Source: Timonella corticicola
GTDB taxonomy: Bacteria; Actinomycetota; Actinomycetes; Actinomycetales; Cellulomonadaceae
Reading direction: 5' to 3'
Length of the DNA stretch: 64,000 bases
Assembly (NCBI RefSeq): GCF_042683685.1
Contig: NZ_JBHUOP010000001.1
Coordinates: forward strand, 124,001-188,000
Shown here: positions 26,877 to 35,786 of the stretch, in pieces
Numbering within the stretch: the first letter of the stretch is position 1
Layout: each line of letters begins with the position of its first letter
Made by a program: the position numbers and the translations under genes
Notes under the pieces: generated by a model
The model's database searches: none
What the model was told of the DNA's origin: nothing
The model's input: the letters and a program-made list of their open reading frames with translations, nothing else

Positions 26877-26993
26877 GTTGCGACTGTTGTTCAGGAATCG
26901 ACTGCTGCCATCGGTTCGATGGAACAGATAATCGTCCGCGTTAACGGGTCCGCGAACGAACTGAACGACTCAGTGAACGTGTTCAGGTTTTAG
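26877..26993 (+). pseudogene. Relic C-terminal end of a methyl-accepting chemotaxis protein
   Basis: Directly after the toroid-protein stop, an open frame encodes VVQESTAAIGSMEQIIVRVN followed by a 15-residue end finishing VFRF-stop. The end of the intact chemoreceptor at 28910 has the same shape (AAKDLSARVQVFRF-stop), and both are methyl-accepting chemotaxis tails. No start, sensor or HAMP part precedes it, so only the 3' end of a second receptor gene remains, fused by deletion to the upstream gene. The hairpin at 27040 would have been its terminator. Confidence 0.6.
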
Positions 26994-27039
26994 ACACCGC
27001 GCAGTCGCGCGCGTTGTTGCGGTCGCCAAGGAAAATGGG

Positions 27040-27066
27040 CCTGCACCCTAGCGCTAGGGGTGCAGG
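27040..27066 (+). terminator. Hairpin behind the chemoreceptor relic
   Basis: CCTGCACCC (27040-27048) and GGGTGCAGG (27058-27066) enclose a self-complementary TAGCGCTA. It lies 47 bases after the relic stop and was probably its terminator. Confidence 0.6.
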
Positions 27067-27232
27067 TGAAGACCGCCGCCAAGTTCGCAATACCCTGCGC
27101 TTGCGTGAACAACTAGTAAACCGCTCATGACGTTGAGTTTAATTCTTCCTGTTCCATGGAGATTCCCTGCCCAGTTTTGAAGAAAAATGGGTGATTTTCT
27201 TCATTTGTTTCTCGGTGTGCCGATACAGCGTT

Positions 27233-27260
27233 TGCAACACGTCAAACGGTTTGTGTTGCA
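27233..27260. promoter_or_regulatory. Inverted repeat in the chemoreceptor leader
   Basis: TGCAACAC (27233-27240) and GTGTTGCA (27253-27260) are exact inverted copies 12 bases apart, 31 bases before the chemoreceptor ATG. It could be an operator or an mRNA hairpin near the ribosome site. The rest of the 26994-27290 spacer shows no gene. Confidence 0.4.
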
Positions 27261-27290
27261 CAATCGCTTCAGCGAAGGACGAGGACAGTC

Positions 27291-28910
27291 ATGGATGACA
27301 ACTCAAGCAGCATCCCTGCCGCGAAAACACCCGCAGGCTGGTTCGGCGGACTACCCGTGCGCGCGAAAGTTCTTGCGATCGCTGTCATTGGAGCCGTTAC
27401 AGCGGTGCTTATCACTGTGGTTGCGCTGGTGTCGCTGTCTGCGCAGCAGGATGCTGTCAAGCGTAGTGAACAGGAAATCAGCACAGCCAATCAAGAGTCC
27501 CAAGCGATGGAACGTTACATCTGGAACTCGCGTTTGCAGGTGAACTCCACGCGGGCCACAGTGTCCGCGTCGATTAACGAAGAGTTGTTTGCGGAGTTTG
27601 AGCAGAACTACTCCGATGCCGTCGCACAGGCGGAGTTGCTCTGGAGCCACTTCGACTCACAGTACAAAGACGAGGTGATGACGAGTCTTGAGAGTTATCG
27701 CACGCTTGTGCTCGGTGACTTCAAGGACCAAACATTACGTATGGCCTCTGCAAACGCAGAGCGCATTCGGATCAATGAACTCAATCCAGCGGGTGAGGGT
27801 TTGCTTGAGTTGTTTGACAAGATCAATCAGGAGATTGAACAGTTTGGGGTCGATAGCACCGCACAAGCAGCACAGTCTGCCCGACTCCAGAACATGGTTG
27901 TGATTGCGGTTGCAGTGCTTGGCTCGTTGCTGGCACTTGGGCTCGGACTCATGATCGCCAACCACATGGTCCGTGACATCCAATCAGTCCGAGATGCCCT
28001 CCGTGCGCTTTCAAGCGGTGACTTCACGAGTCAAACCGAGGTGGCATCACGCGATGAGATTGGCGAGATGGCCCAGGCTCTGGAGGAAGTTCAAGAAAAT
28101 CTGCGTGAGATCCTCTCAAGCGTCGTCGAGACTTCCGAGCAAGCCGTCAGCGAGAATATTGTTCTTTCTGCCATATCTCAACAGTTGGCTATGACAATTG
28201 AGCAGACCTCGAAGCAGGCTGCGATAGTTGCCTCTGCTGCGGAGCAGATTTCCACAAATGTCCAGAACGCGGCATCGGGTTCGGAGCAGATGAGTGCGTC
28301 GATTCGTGAGATCGCGCAGAATGCTCAGGAAGCGACCGCAGTGGCTCGAACCGCTGCAAGCACTGCGGAAGCCACAAACGTGACGGTGTCTCGACTCGGT
28401 GAGTCCTCGCGTGAGATCGGCGATGTCATCAAGTCAATCACCTCGATTGCCGAGCAGACGAACCTCCTTGCACTCAATGCAACCATTGAGGCTGCGCGTG
28501 CTGGCGAGGCCGGTAAGGGCTTCGCTGTCGTGGCCGGTGAGGTCAAGGAACTGGCCGCCGAATCAGCCCGCGCCGCAGAGGACGTGGCTCGTCGGGTTGA
28601 GGCAATCCAGAACGACACGAACAGTGCCGTTTCGGCTATCGCTCAGATCGCGGAGATCGTCGAGTCGATCAACAACTACCAGATGACCATTGCGTCTGCG
28701 GTTGAGGAGCAGACAGCGACCACGAATGAGATGAGCCGTTCGGTCGCTGAAGCCGCGACTGGTTCCACTGAGATCGCGGGGAACATCAACGAAGTGGCCG
28801 CAAACGTCAACCAGTCTGGTCCTGCCTTTGACAGCCTTGACGAGGCGATTACCAAGGTGTCGAGTGCTGCTAAGGATTTGAGCGCTCGTGTCCAAGTATT
28901 CAGGTTCTGA
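27291..28910 (+). CDS. Methyl-accepting chemotaxis protein
   Basis: A 539-residue chemoreceptor. A membrane span at about 24-50 is followed by a periplasmic four-helix-type sensor of about 150 residues and a second span at about 200-224. HAMP follows, then the signalling domain with the conserved hairpin tip EQTNLLALNATIEAARAGEAG-type sequence near 385-405 and KGFAVVAGEVKELA. No C-terminal pentapeptide for CheR/CheB docking is present; it ends VFRF. The ATG follows GAGGA. No che or flagellar genes are in the window. The ligand is unknown. Confidence 0.93.
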   Translation: MDDNSSSIPAAKTPAGWFGGLPVRAKVLAIAVIGAVTAVLITVVALVSLSAQQDAVKRSEQEISTANQESQAMERYIWNSRLQVNSTRATVSASINEELFAEFEQNYSDAVAQAELLWSHFDSQYKDEVMTSLESYRTLVLGDFKDQTLRMASANAERIRINELNPAGEGLLELFDKINQEIEQFGVDSTAQAAQSARLQNMVVIAVAVLGSLLALGLGLMIANHMVRDIQSVRDALRALSSGDFTSQTEVASRDEIGEMAQALEEVQENLREILSSVVETSEQAVSENIVLSAISQQLAMTIEQTSKQAAIVASAAEQISTNVQNAASGSEQMSASIREIAQNAQEATAVARTAASTAEATNVTVSRLGESSREIGDVIKSITSIAEQTNLLALNATIEAARAGEAGKGFAVVAGEVKELAAESARAAEDVARRVEAIQNDTNSAVSAIAQIAEIVESINNYQMTIASAVEEQTATTNEMSRSVAEAATGSTEIAGNINEVAANVNQSGPAFDSLDEAITKVSSAAKDLSARVQVFRF

Positions 28911-28931
28911 GCGTTTTCCTAGGCTCCCCCA

Positions 28932-28971
28932 AGCGGGTCGGTTCTGTTACCTCCTACGGAACCGGCCCGCT
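28932..28971 (+). terminator. Intrinsic terminator of the chemoreceptor gene
   Basis: AGCGGGTCGGTTC (28932-28944) pairs with GAACCGGCCCGCT (28959-28971), 13 bp with one T-G wobble, followed by TTTATT. It begins 22 bases after the stop. Confidence 0.88.
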
Positions 28972-29058
28972 TTATTGTCTGGACTCCCCAACGAGGGTTA
29001 TGGGTCCAAGAACCAGAGAGCGCTGATTGGCGACGATCTGGCCCGTCGCGCAGGTCCC

Positions 29059-30840
29059 TCACCCGTGGGTTCGGGTCAGTTGCCAGTGTGCCGCCTCGTT
29101 TTGCTGCTGCCAGAACTGAGCGAACAGCCCGCCATGGTCGAGGAGCTCTACAACGGTTCCATCCTCAACGATGCATCCGTCCGCGAGGAAGAGGACCCGG
29201 TCGGCTCCGGCGATGGTGGAGAGCCGGTGTGTGACAACGATCTTGGTCTGTGCTGAGCTGCCCTGTATGGCCTCGCCGTGCGTGTCCTGAAGGTCGCTCG
29301 TCGAATCATCGTGGAGTGCTGCAACGATGGCCGCTTCGTTCTCGGTGTCGAGGGAACTGGTGGCCTCATCGATGAGTAGCACCTGGGAGGGCTTGAGCAG
29401 CGCTCGGGCGATGGAGACGCGCTGGCGTTCACCACCGGAGAGGGCACGCCCGCCTTCGCCGACCTGGGTGTTCAGACCGGTGTCCCACTGAGCCGCGATG
29501 TCGTGAACGCGAGCGATCTCGACAGCATGCTGCACGGTGGCATCGTCTGCCTCGGGGTGTCCAACCCGCACGTTCTGCTCAATCGTTCCTTCGAACAGGT
29601 ATGGGTTCTGGAACACCACGGACACGAGTTCACGTCGAGTCGCAGCATCACAAGACCACAGGTCGTGACCGTCCACGAGTATCCGACCAGTCGCTGGTTG
29701 GTTGAGTCCCGCCGCGAGTCCCAAAACCGTGCTCTTGCCCGACCCTGAGGGACCAACGATCGTCGTGGTCGTCCCGGCTTCAAACGTTACACTGAAGCCA
29801 GAGAGCACCGGCTCGTTGGATTCATAGCCGAACGTGACGTCCTCAAAGACGACACCTTGTGACTCCGTGGAACGTTCGCGGCCAGATCCTTCTGCCTGAG
29901 GTGCGTTGAGCACCTGAGAGATACGGTCAACGGTGGTCTTGGCGCTTTCAAGTGCTGGGGTGAGATCGCCGAGCGCCGCGAATGGTTCGATGTAGCGGGC
30001 CACCACAGCGATGAGTGCAACGGTCTGCGGAATGCTCAACTCGCCGCGTGCGTTCAGGATGATCGCGGTGGCTGCGAGCGCGATGAGTGCAATCTGGGTG
30101 GCGAGACTGAACAGTACTTGACCCGGAATCTGCAGGAGCAGTAGGCGCATGTTCGCGCCGTGTTGTGCCGCGAGTGCCTTGCCCGCGTGGCTCGCTGCCG
30201 GTTCAACGCGTCGGGCGGCGCGAAGTGCCTGCTGCGTGCGGGCGAACTCGAGAAGGCGTTCGGACAGGGAAGCGTTACTCTGCTCGGCCACGTGGTCGGC
30301 TTCTCGGGAGATGCGCATGGTGCCCCACATTGCGCCCAGTAGCAGGGGAGTGCCCGCGAGCGCCACGAGTCCGAGTGGGACGGATACGGGGAGCAGTGCG
30401 AGCCCGATTGCGATGGGGAGTACGAGTGCCTGGAGGAGCGGGGTGATGAGGTAGGCGAAGATTCCGACGAGTTCGGGGCCGGTTGCGGCAATCGCTTGGC
30501 GTGCGGCCGAGGTGTTCTCGCTTGTGAACCAGGAGAGCGGTACGCCTGTGAGCCGGTCGGCGACGTGGTGCTGGGCGGAGTCGAGCAGTCCGAACCCGAG
30601 TTCCTGCCCGAGGCGGCTTGCGTGCCAGTCGGTGAACCAGCCGGCGAGCGTTGCGGCGGTGAGCGCTGCGACCCAGGTCCACGCATCGCTTGGGGTGTCG
30701 CTGAAGAGCGCGGTGACGAGCGGTATGAGCAGGACCGTTCCGGCCGCGCGCAGTAGGACGGACAGAACCATGAGCGCGGCGTATCCACGCACGTGGCTGC
30801 GGGAGTCACTGGACAGGAGACGCAGAATCGTGGTGATCAC
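29059..30840 (-). CDS. irtB: ABC exporter-fold half transporter, IrtB-like
   Basis: A 593-residue half transporter with six predicted membrane helices (about residues 1-310) and an ATPase domain. Walker A is VGPSGSGKST near residue 365, the signature is LSGGERQRVSIARA near 470, Walker B is VLLIDEATSSLD, and the switch is VVTHRLSTI. The start is a GTG at 30840 that overlaps the upstream stop as GTGA and has GGAG in front; a start at 30918 would run inside the upstream gene. Paired with the SIP-domain transporter upstream, it matches mycobacterial IrtAB, which import ferric mycobactin-type siderophores despite an exporter fold. Siderophore identity is inferred from architecture, not shown. Confidence 0.85.
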   Translation of the reverse strand: MITTILRLLSSDSRSHVRGYAALMVLSVLLRAAGTVLLIPLVTALFSDTPSDAWTWVAALTAATLAGWFTDWHASRLGQELGFGLLDSAQHHVADRLTGVPLSWFTSENTSAARQAIAATGPELVGIFAYLITPLLQALVLPIAIGLALLPVSVPLGLVALAGTPLLLGAMWGTMRISREADHVAEQSNASLSERLLEFARTQQALRAARRVEPAASHAGKALAAQHGANMRLLLLQIPGQVLFSLATQIALIALAATAIILNARGELSIPQTVALIAVVARYIEPFAALGDLTPALESAKTTVDRISQVLNAPQAEGSGRERSTESQGVVFEDVTFGYESNEPVLSGFSVTFEAGTTTTIVGPSGSGKSTVLGLAAGLNQPATGRILVDGHDLWSCDAATRRELVSVVFQNPYLFEGTIEQNVRVGHPEADDATVQHAVEIARVHDIAAQWDTGLNTQVGEGGRALSGGERQRVSIARALLKPSQVLLIDEATSSLDTENEAAIVAALHDDSTSDLQDTHGEAIQGSSAQTKIVVTHRLSTIAGADRVLFLADGCIVEDGTVVELLDHGGLFAQFWQQQNEAAHWQLTRTHG

Positions 30841-33602
30841 TTGGTTGCTCCTTCGAGACCCGTTGTGGTGAGTGTCGGGTTGTGTGCTCCCTCTGACTGT
30901 GAGGTGCCTGCCTGCCACAGCTCGCCGTATCGTCCGCCCTGTTCGAGCAGTGCGTTGTGCGTTCCCTTTTCGACGATTCTGCCGCCTTCCAGCACCACGA
31001 TCTGGTCTGCGTGGGTGATCGTGCGTAGGCGGTGCGCGATGACAAGAACCGTGCGGTCCGCTGTGAGGGAACTCAGCGCCTGTTGCACGAGGCTTTCAGA
31101 TTCGGGGTCGGCGAAGGCTGTGGCCTCGTCGAGGATGAGGATGGGGGTGTCTGCGAGGATTGCGCGGGCGATTGTGAGGCGCTGTTGTTCGCCGCCGGAC
31201 AGGGAAACGCCATCTCCGAGTCCCGAGGAGCCGGACAGCACGGTGTCGTAGCCGTCTGGGAGTTTGGTGATGCGCTCGTGGATCTGTGCTTGGCGTGCTG
31301 CTGCAACGATCTGTTCGGGTGTCGCATCTGGGCGGGCCAATGCGATGTTCTCAGCGACTGTGCCGTGTACGATTTGGCTGTCTTGGAAGACGAAGCCAAC
31401 CTGGGCGTAGAGTTCATCGGCGCTCAGGGTGCGAATGTCGCGCCCAGAGATTGTGATGGTGCCGGAGTCGATGTCGTGGAATCGAGCGAGGAGCCCTGCG
31501 AGTGTTGACTTACCCGACCCGGAGGGGCCCACAAGCGCGGTCATCGTGCCCGGCATCAACGTCAGTGTCACGTCTTCGAGGACGGGCACGCCGTGTCGGT
31601 AGGAGAATGTGACCCGGTCAAACTCCACCGTCCCACTGTTCTGTGCTTCCACGGGTGGATTTTTCCCCACCCCTGGCGCAGCGTCCGCACTCGGTGGCAC
31701 CACCGTAAGTTCCTTTTCCTCAAGGGTGGTCTGCAGATCGCGTGCAGCGTTCATGCCGTCGCGGATACCGGATAGCCCGTATCCGATTCCGAGTAGCCGT
31801 GTACCGAAGGTGGTTCCAAGCAGCAGGAAGGGTAGGAGATTTACTGGATCGAGCGTGTCGCGCACAATGAACAGCGTGCCAAACAGGGCCAGTAGCCATA
31901 GGAACGTGGCTGGACGCGTGGCGAGGTCCATGATCGTTTTCTTGCGCGTAAACGGACGCTGCCAGTCGTTGAGGAACTGGACGTACCGGGCGAGACTCTG
32001 CTGGAAGGTCGAGGCCGCAGCACCGCCGAACACACGCACAACGGGCTGTGCGTCAAGGTAGGACGCTGCCTCTGAGTTCATCCTCTGTGCCCAGTGCTGA
32101 GCCTGCTTCATCTTGGCGCCGGAGGCGACCATCATCGCGTACATCGACACGATGTAGACCAGCACCGGCACGAACATGATGAGCGCGAGACGCCAGTCCA
32201 CGGCGAACAGGTAGGCCAGCACCGCCAGTGGCGCGACCACGGCTGCCACCGCATCGGGGACAGCGTGCGTGAGGAGATAGTGCAGCGACAATGGATCGTC
32301 CTGTACGAGCTTCTTGACCCGCCCTGAACTGCGCGCGGTGAACCAGCCGAGCGGAACCCGAGCGAGCTTCCTGAGCAGTTGCGCTCGCAGGTCGCTTTCG
32401 AAGCGAGCGTCCACCGTGTGGAGCCACAGCAACAGCGCTGACTCGAGCAGCACGCTTACGCCGAGCAGAATCGCCGCAAGAATTCCCACCGAGGCCAGTT
32501 GACCGCTTGGAGCGCCAGCGAGCAGTCGTCTGGCAAGCTCCACCAGCAGCACGTACGGTACGAGTTGCAGGATCGTGACCAGCCCCTGCAGCACACCCGC
32601 GGTCCAGAACACCCGCTTCATCGGCGCGAGTAGACGTGCCTGCGCATCGGCCTGCCACGCACCTTTGGGTGGGCTCGCGGCAGGGTTTTCTTCCGTGCCG
32701 ACGGCCCTGCCGCCATCTTCCTCTCCCGCACTCGAGTGAGTGGTCGCGTCGGGAACGGTGGCACCCGCTCCCGACGCGACCATATCCGTGGCCTGCTCTG
32801 TGGGCCGCACGTCCGCCAACGCCACGTTCTCCTGAGCGTTCTCAGGGGTGTCTGCCGCACGGCTCTTACCCATCGCCTTGCCCTCGACCCAATAGGCCTG
32901 CGGGTGCATCTCTGCTTTGGGAAAGCCGCATTCGTCGCGAAGCTTGCTGCGCAAGCGCTTCAGCGAGGCCGACTCCGGTGTCACCCACGCAAACCAGTTC
33001 GACCAGTCCCGCAATTCGATCGCGTCGGCGAGCGAATCTGCGCCTTGGCGCTCAACCCAGCGCGTGACCAGCCGGGGGTGATCCACAAGAGGGAGGGACT
33101 CGTCGTCAATCGAATGCTTTTCCAGATACAACTCAATCGGGATCTCAGGTGGTACCACCTCGATAATCGAGTTGATCGCCGGAAGCGACGCCGAGTCACC
33201 GATCAACAGGTAGCCAGCGGGCGGATTCTCAGGAATCTCGAAGCCGTGCGTGCCCAGCACGACTGCCGCAACCGCGTCGCCGGGCTGCGCGCTCTTGGCC
33301 CATGTTGAAGCTGGCCCGGCAGGCTCGTGGAGCACGAAGTTGACCGCAAACTCGCCCGTTATCTCGTCATGATGAGCGATCGTGTATCCCCGCTGGAACT
33401 GCGTCTCGGAGCCCGCAGGGTCGGGGAACCAGAAGCGAATCCACGCGGTCGGGCTCATGTCGAGCTCATTGAACAGCGTGGGGGAGGTAAACCAGATCTG
33501 CACGAAGTGCGGTGCCAAATGTTGCTTACGCACAACCGTGAGTTCGTGGTCCTGCGCGCCAAGCGAGCGCAACACCGCTCCTTGGAATCCTCTGCGGGCC
33601 AT
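30837..33602 (-). CDS. irtA: Siderophore-interacting (FAD) domain fused to ABC transporter, IrtA-like
   Basis: A 921-residue fusion. Residues about 5-255 form a siderophore-interacting protein domain: RGYTIAHHD is the flavin-binding region, FVLHEPAGPASTWA follows, then LLIGDSASLPAI and the final W-x-AG-like WFAWVTPES. A variable acidic linker of about 70 residues leads to six membrane helices and an ATPase with VGPSGSGKST (near 690), LSGGEQQRLTIARA and ILILDEATAFAD. This order is that of mycobacterial IrtA, where the flavin domain reduces the imported ferric siderophore. The ATG at 33602 is chosen over 33647 because AGAGG stands ten bases before it. It is translationally coupled to irtB and sits behind an IdeR-like box. 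Confidence 0.88.
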   Translation of the reverse strand: MARRGFQGAVLRSLGAQDHELTVVRKQHLAPHFVQIWFTSPTLFNELDMSPTAWIRFWFPDPAGSETQFQRGYTIAHHDEITGEFAVNFVLHEPAGPASTWAKSAQPGDAVAAVVLGTHGFEIPENPPAGYLLIGDSASLPAINSIIEVVPPEIPIELYLEKHSIDDESLPLVDHPRLVTRWVERQGADSLADAIELRDWSNWFAWVTPESASLKRLRSKLRDECGFPKAEMHPQAYWVEGKAMGKSRAADTPENAQENVALADVRPTEQATDMVASGAGATVPDATTHSSAGEEDGGRAVGTEENPAASPPKGAWQADAQARLLAPMKRVFWTAGVLQGLVTILQLVPYVLLVELARRLLAGAPSGQLASVGILAAILLGVSVLLESALLLWLHTVDARFESDLRAQLLRKLARVPLGWFTARSSGRVKKLVQDDPLSLHYLLTHAVPDAVAAVVAPLAVLAYLFAVDWRLALIMFVPVLVYIVSMYAMMVASGAKMKQAQHWAQRMNSEAASYLDAQPVVRVFGGAAASTFQQSLARYVQFLNDWQRPFTRKKTIMDLATRPATFLWLLALFGTLFIVRDTLDPVNLLPFLLLGTTFGTRLLGIGYGLSGIRDGMNAARDLQTTLEEKELTVVPPSADAAPGVGKNPPVEAQNSGTVEFDRVTFSYRHGVPVLEDVTLTLMPGTMTALVGPSGSGKSTLAGLLARFHDIDSGTITISGRDIRTLSADELYAQVGFVFQDSQIVHGTVAENIALARPDATPEQIVAAARQAQIHERITKLPDGYDTVLSGSSGLGDGVSLSGGEQQRLTIARAILADTPILILDEATAFADPESESLVQQALSSLTADRTVLVIAHRLRTITHADQIVVLEGGRIVEKGTHNALLEQGGRYGELWQAGTSQSEGAHNPTLTTTGLEGATK

Positions 33603-33658
33603 GCGGGGTGAACCTCTTTCGGAGACCTGGGCGCTCGCGGACAGCACGCGCCTTCAAG

Positions 33659-33677
33659 TTAACTAAGCCTAACCTTA
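33659..33677 (-). promoter_or_regulatory. IdeR/DtxR-like iron box upstream of irtA
   Basis: On the minus strand the 19 bases read TAAGGTTAGGCTTAGTTAA. They match about 16 of 19 positions of the DtxR/IdeR consensus (TTAGGTTAGGCTAACCTAA), with one perfect half. It lies 56 bases upstream of the irtA ATG, the usual place for iron-dependent repression. Confidence 0.8.
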
Positions 33678-33801
33678 CTATCCGAATGGGAGGTGTGGAA
33701 CCAAGCGTCTCAACTTCCCTTTTTCCTGTTTTGCCTGCCCGACTCTTACTGCACCGACCCTCATCGAAGAGAGCGCCCCTGGGCTGTCCCAACCTTGGAC
33801 C

Positions 33802-33970
33802 GACATGGTGATTTTCCGTTGACACCAGCCAAGAAAAACCACCCTGATCCCTGAAAATCACCATACGGGCTATTGCCCCAGTAGCACTCACTGGTTGGGA
33901 ACTGCATTCGCTGCGCTCCGGTGGCAGCCTGCTCCGCGAGACCGCTACTCTCCGCTACGCTACTTTGTCC
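33802..33970 (+). repeat. Intergenic repeat element, copy A
   Basis: About 170 bases that recur at 35563-35732 in the same orientation, with extended identity such as CCGTTGACACCA, CCAAGAAAAACCACC and GCTACTTTGTCC. Near the left end ATGGTGATTTTC (33805-33816) is inverted as GAAAATCACCAT (33853-33864). The right end overlaps the last codons of the DNA alkylation repair gene, whose terminal GTK-stop is encoded inside the repeat. The 280 bases between the iron box and this gene hold nothing else recognisable. Confidence 0.75.
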
Positions 33971-34628
33971 CCAACCGACGCACCATCTCGTTGATCCAGA
34001 TCGGAGCGAACGGTGAGGTGCAGTTTGGGGGAGTCGGGTAATCCTTCAAAACTTCGAGACGTTCGCCGATGTCGAGGGCTCGGGCGCGGAGATCTTCGTG
34101 ATAGATGCCGATGTTCGCAAGCGTTTCGTTCATCGCCCACTGCAACCTGCTCTGGGCATCCTTCATGTCAGACTCAATCAAGTCCAGCAACCCAACAAGT
34201 TCTATCCCATCAGGGGATTTAATCACGCGTTCCGTTGTGAGCGCCCATCCAGCGCTGGCCACAACGGGATCTGCATCGGCGAACCAGACCTCCCTCAGGT
34301 TCTCCTTGTGGTTCGACTTCTTCACCACGTAATTCACAAGCCAGTCCTGAACCTTCGGTGTCCGCGCATAGCGGAGCATGGTGTCTAGTTGCTCCTGCGT
34401 GAACTCCTTGGGCTTGCAGACCAGCAGGGCAAGCAGACGTGCGTTCGTGTTCTCGGTCTCCCAGAGTTCGAGTGCGAGTGGCTGATTGGTCTTCACACGC
34501 TTTGCGACCGCGCGAAGCTTGGTGAGGTTTACCGAGTGATCGTCGCCGTGCCTCTGGTTGACCGCAAGCATCTTTGGGTCTCCGAGCCCAGCGAGTTCAT
34601 CAAGCAGGGCGGGAACGGTCTCGGTCAT
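33960..34628 (-). CDS. DNA alkylation repair protein (AlkD-like HEAT-repeat family)
   Basis: A 222-residue all-helical protein of the DNA alkylation repair family (PF08713-type). Typical stretches are MLAVNQRHGDDHSVNLTKLR, LALELWETENTNARLLALLV (the helix with the conserved Trp and Glu), and VASAGWALTTERV. The family removes alkylated purines or binds alkylated DNA through HEAT-like repeats. This short, RHG-containing subgroup is common in firmicutes and actinobacteria and its activity is less studied than AlkD itself. The C-terminus is encoded by the repeat element. No obvious Ada-type operator was seen. Confidence 0.82.
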   Translation of the reverse strand: MTETVPALLDELAGLGDPKMLAVNQRHGDDHSVNLTKLRAVAKRVKTNQPLALELWETENTNARLLALLVCKPKEFTQEQLDTMLRYARTPKVQDWLVNYVVKKSNHKENLREVWFADADPVVASAGWALTTERVIKSPDGIELVGLLDLIESDMKDAQSRLQWAMNETLANIGIYHEDLRARALDIGERLEVLKDYPTPPNCTSPFAPIWINEMVRRLGTK

Positions 34629-34692
34629 GTCTGTTCAGCCAATCATTCGAGGTGGGTACGGCCTCTATTCGCGGCAACTCAGGTAGAAGGGT

Positions 34693-34866
34693 TTAGCGAT
34701 CACACTCACACACGAGATTCCACTCCACGACTTCCTCGCCCTCCTGAGCCCACGCCTTCGCCTCCGCGCGGTCAGTGAAGTTGCGCGGAGCAAGACGTCC
34801 GTTGGTCATGAGGACGCCAACCATGATCACCTCGCGGGGATCAGTCCACTCGGTTGTGTTGGCCAT
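34693..34866 (-). CDS. Small conserved-looking hypothetical protein (57 aa)
   Basis: MANTTEWTDPREVIMVGVLM begins a 57-residue soluble protein that continues with NGRLAPRNFTDRAEAKAWAQ and ends in CECDR. The ATG at 34866 is supported by AGGGGT upstream and by protein-like composition starting exactly there. The much longer frame reaching 35448 crosses non-coding DNA and antisense sequence and is rejected. It lies 64 bases before the alkylation-repair start on the same strand. No family is recognised. Confidence 0.55.
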   Translation of the reverse strand: MANTTEWTDPREVIMVGVLMTNGRLAPRNFTDRAEAKAWAQEGEEVVEWNLVCECDR

Positions 34867-34931
34867 ACGTCCAATGTACCCCTGATACGGGCTTGATGTA
34901 CGGGTCGGGTGTGCCAGAATCAGAATGCCGA

Positions 34932-34994
34932 AGGGCCGTTTTTGTTCCGGGTGCGTGGTTTTTATAGGCGTCTGCGGACCAATTTTGGCCCACC
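34932..34994. repeat. Long-hairpin family, decayed copy
   Basis: GGGCCGTTTTTGTTCCGGGT opens a left arm and GCGGACCAATTTTGGCCC closes a right arm, the same layout as the long hairpins at 37590, 38744, 40392, 42622 and 60799, but with many unpaired positions. It lies between the small 57-aa gene and the four-span membrane protein gene. Confidence 0.55.
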
Positions 34995-35099
34995 GATTTT
35001 GGTTGGCGACGATTCCCACAGATCGCCGGCACCTCACCCGTGGCATCCTCCCGGCTGGGGATAGGGGGTAAAGAAGGGGCAGCGTAAAGAGAACCTGAG

Positions 35100-35528
35100 T
35101 TATTTCCTGGGACCGGAACGATCCGCAAGTCCAAACGCGACGCCGCCAATGATTGCCGGGTACACGAACGCCAAGACGTATTCGGGCCCAGTTGGATTCG
35201 ATGCGGGCGCGATCAAATATGTCAGGCTGATAAGGGAAAACCCTACCGCCAAGATGAACAGCACCTTGAAAAAGTCGCCATGCGGCAGTGCCTGAACCAC
35301 GATGACCAGGGCCAAGGCTAGGAATACAACCGCTAGCATGCACAGGAAGAAGTTCACGCCTCCCGCCTGCACTAGAGGCAGGATTGCTTCGGTAAACGCT
35401 GAATAGGTGGCGAGTGCGGCGATCACAAAGAACAGGATCTTGACCCACAGGGGATTGGGCTCTTCATCGCTGCGCCTCACTGAGCGTGCGATCCTCTTGA
35501 TCAGTTCTTGGGCTTTACTCTCGTCCAT
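35100..35528 (-). CDS. Four-span membrane protein, unknown family
   Basis: A 142-residue protein starting MDESKAQELIKRIARSVRRS, a charged cytosolic helix, followed by four hydrophobic segments (about residues 27-45, 53-75, 85-105 and 113-132) and a short polar tail. The ATG at 35528 is preferred; the frame upstream to 35603 would read through the repeat element. No motif suggests a function. Confidence 0.65.
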   Translation of the reverse strand: MDESKAQELIKRIARSVRRSDEEPNPLWVKILFFVIAALATYSAFTEAILPLVQAGGVNFFLCMLAVVFLALALVIVVQALPHGDFFKVLFILAVGFSLISLTYLIAPASNPTGPEYVLAFVYPAIIGGVAFGLADRSGPRK

Positions 35529-35562
35529 GCCATCTAATCTAACCCGTCGGTAGGAATGAACT

Positions 35563-35732
35563 GACATGGTGGTTCTCCGTTGACACCACCCAAGAAAAAC
35601 CACCCCAATTACGGAAAACCACCATACGGGACTTTTCGGCCAACAGCGCCCAATGGTCGGGAACTGTATCCACTTCGCTCCGGCAGGTGCCTGCTGCGCG
35701 AGATCCCTACACTCCGCTGCGCTACTTTGTCC
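35563..35732 (+). repeat. Intergenic repeat element, copy B
   Basis: The second copy of the ~170-base element at 33802. Its left dyad is ATGGTGGTT (35566-35574) against AACCACCAT (35617-35625). Relative to copy A, the changed stem bases are changed on both arms, so pairing is kept. A GCTGCGCTACTTTGTC segment at its right end is partly duplicated at 35748. Confidence 0.75.
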
Positions 35733-35786
35733 GCGGCGGTACCTTCTGCTGCGTTACTTTGTCACCAACGAGTCCACGCAACGCGA

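Noticed and set aside
32053..32658. 201-codon minus-strand frame inside irtA
   Set aside because: Arg/Ala/Gly-rich out-of-frame shadow of the transporter, typical of high-GC DNA.
34693..35448. 251-codon minus-strand frame
   Set aside because: Only the final 57 codons look like protein and have a ribosome site; the upstream part runs antisense to the four-span membrane gene and through a decayed hairpin.
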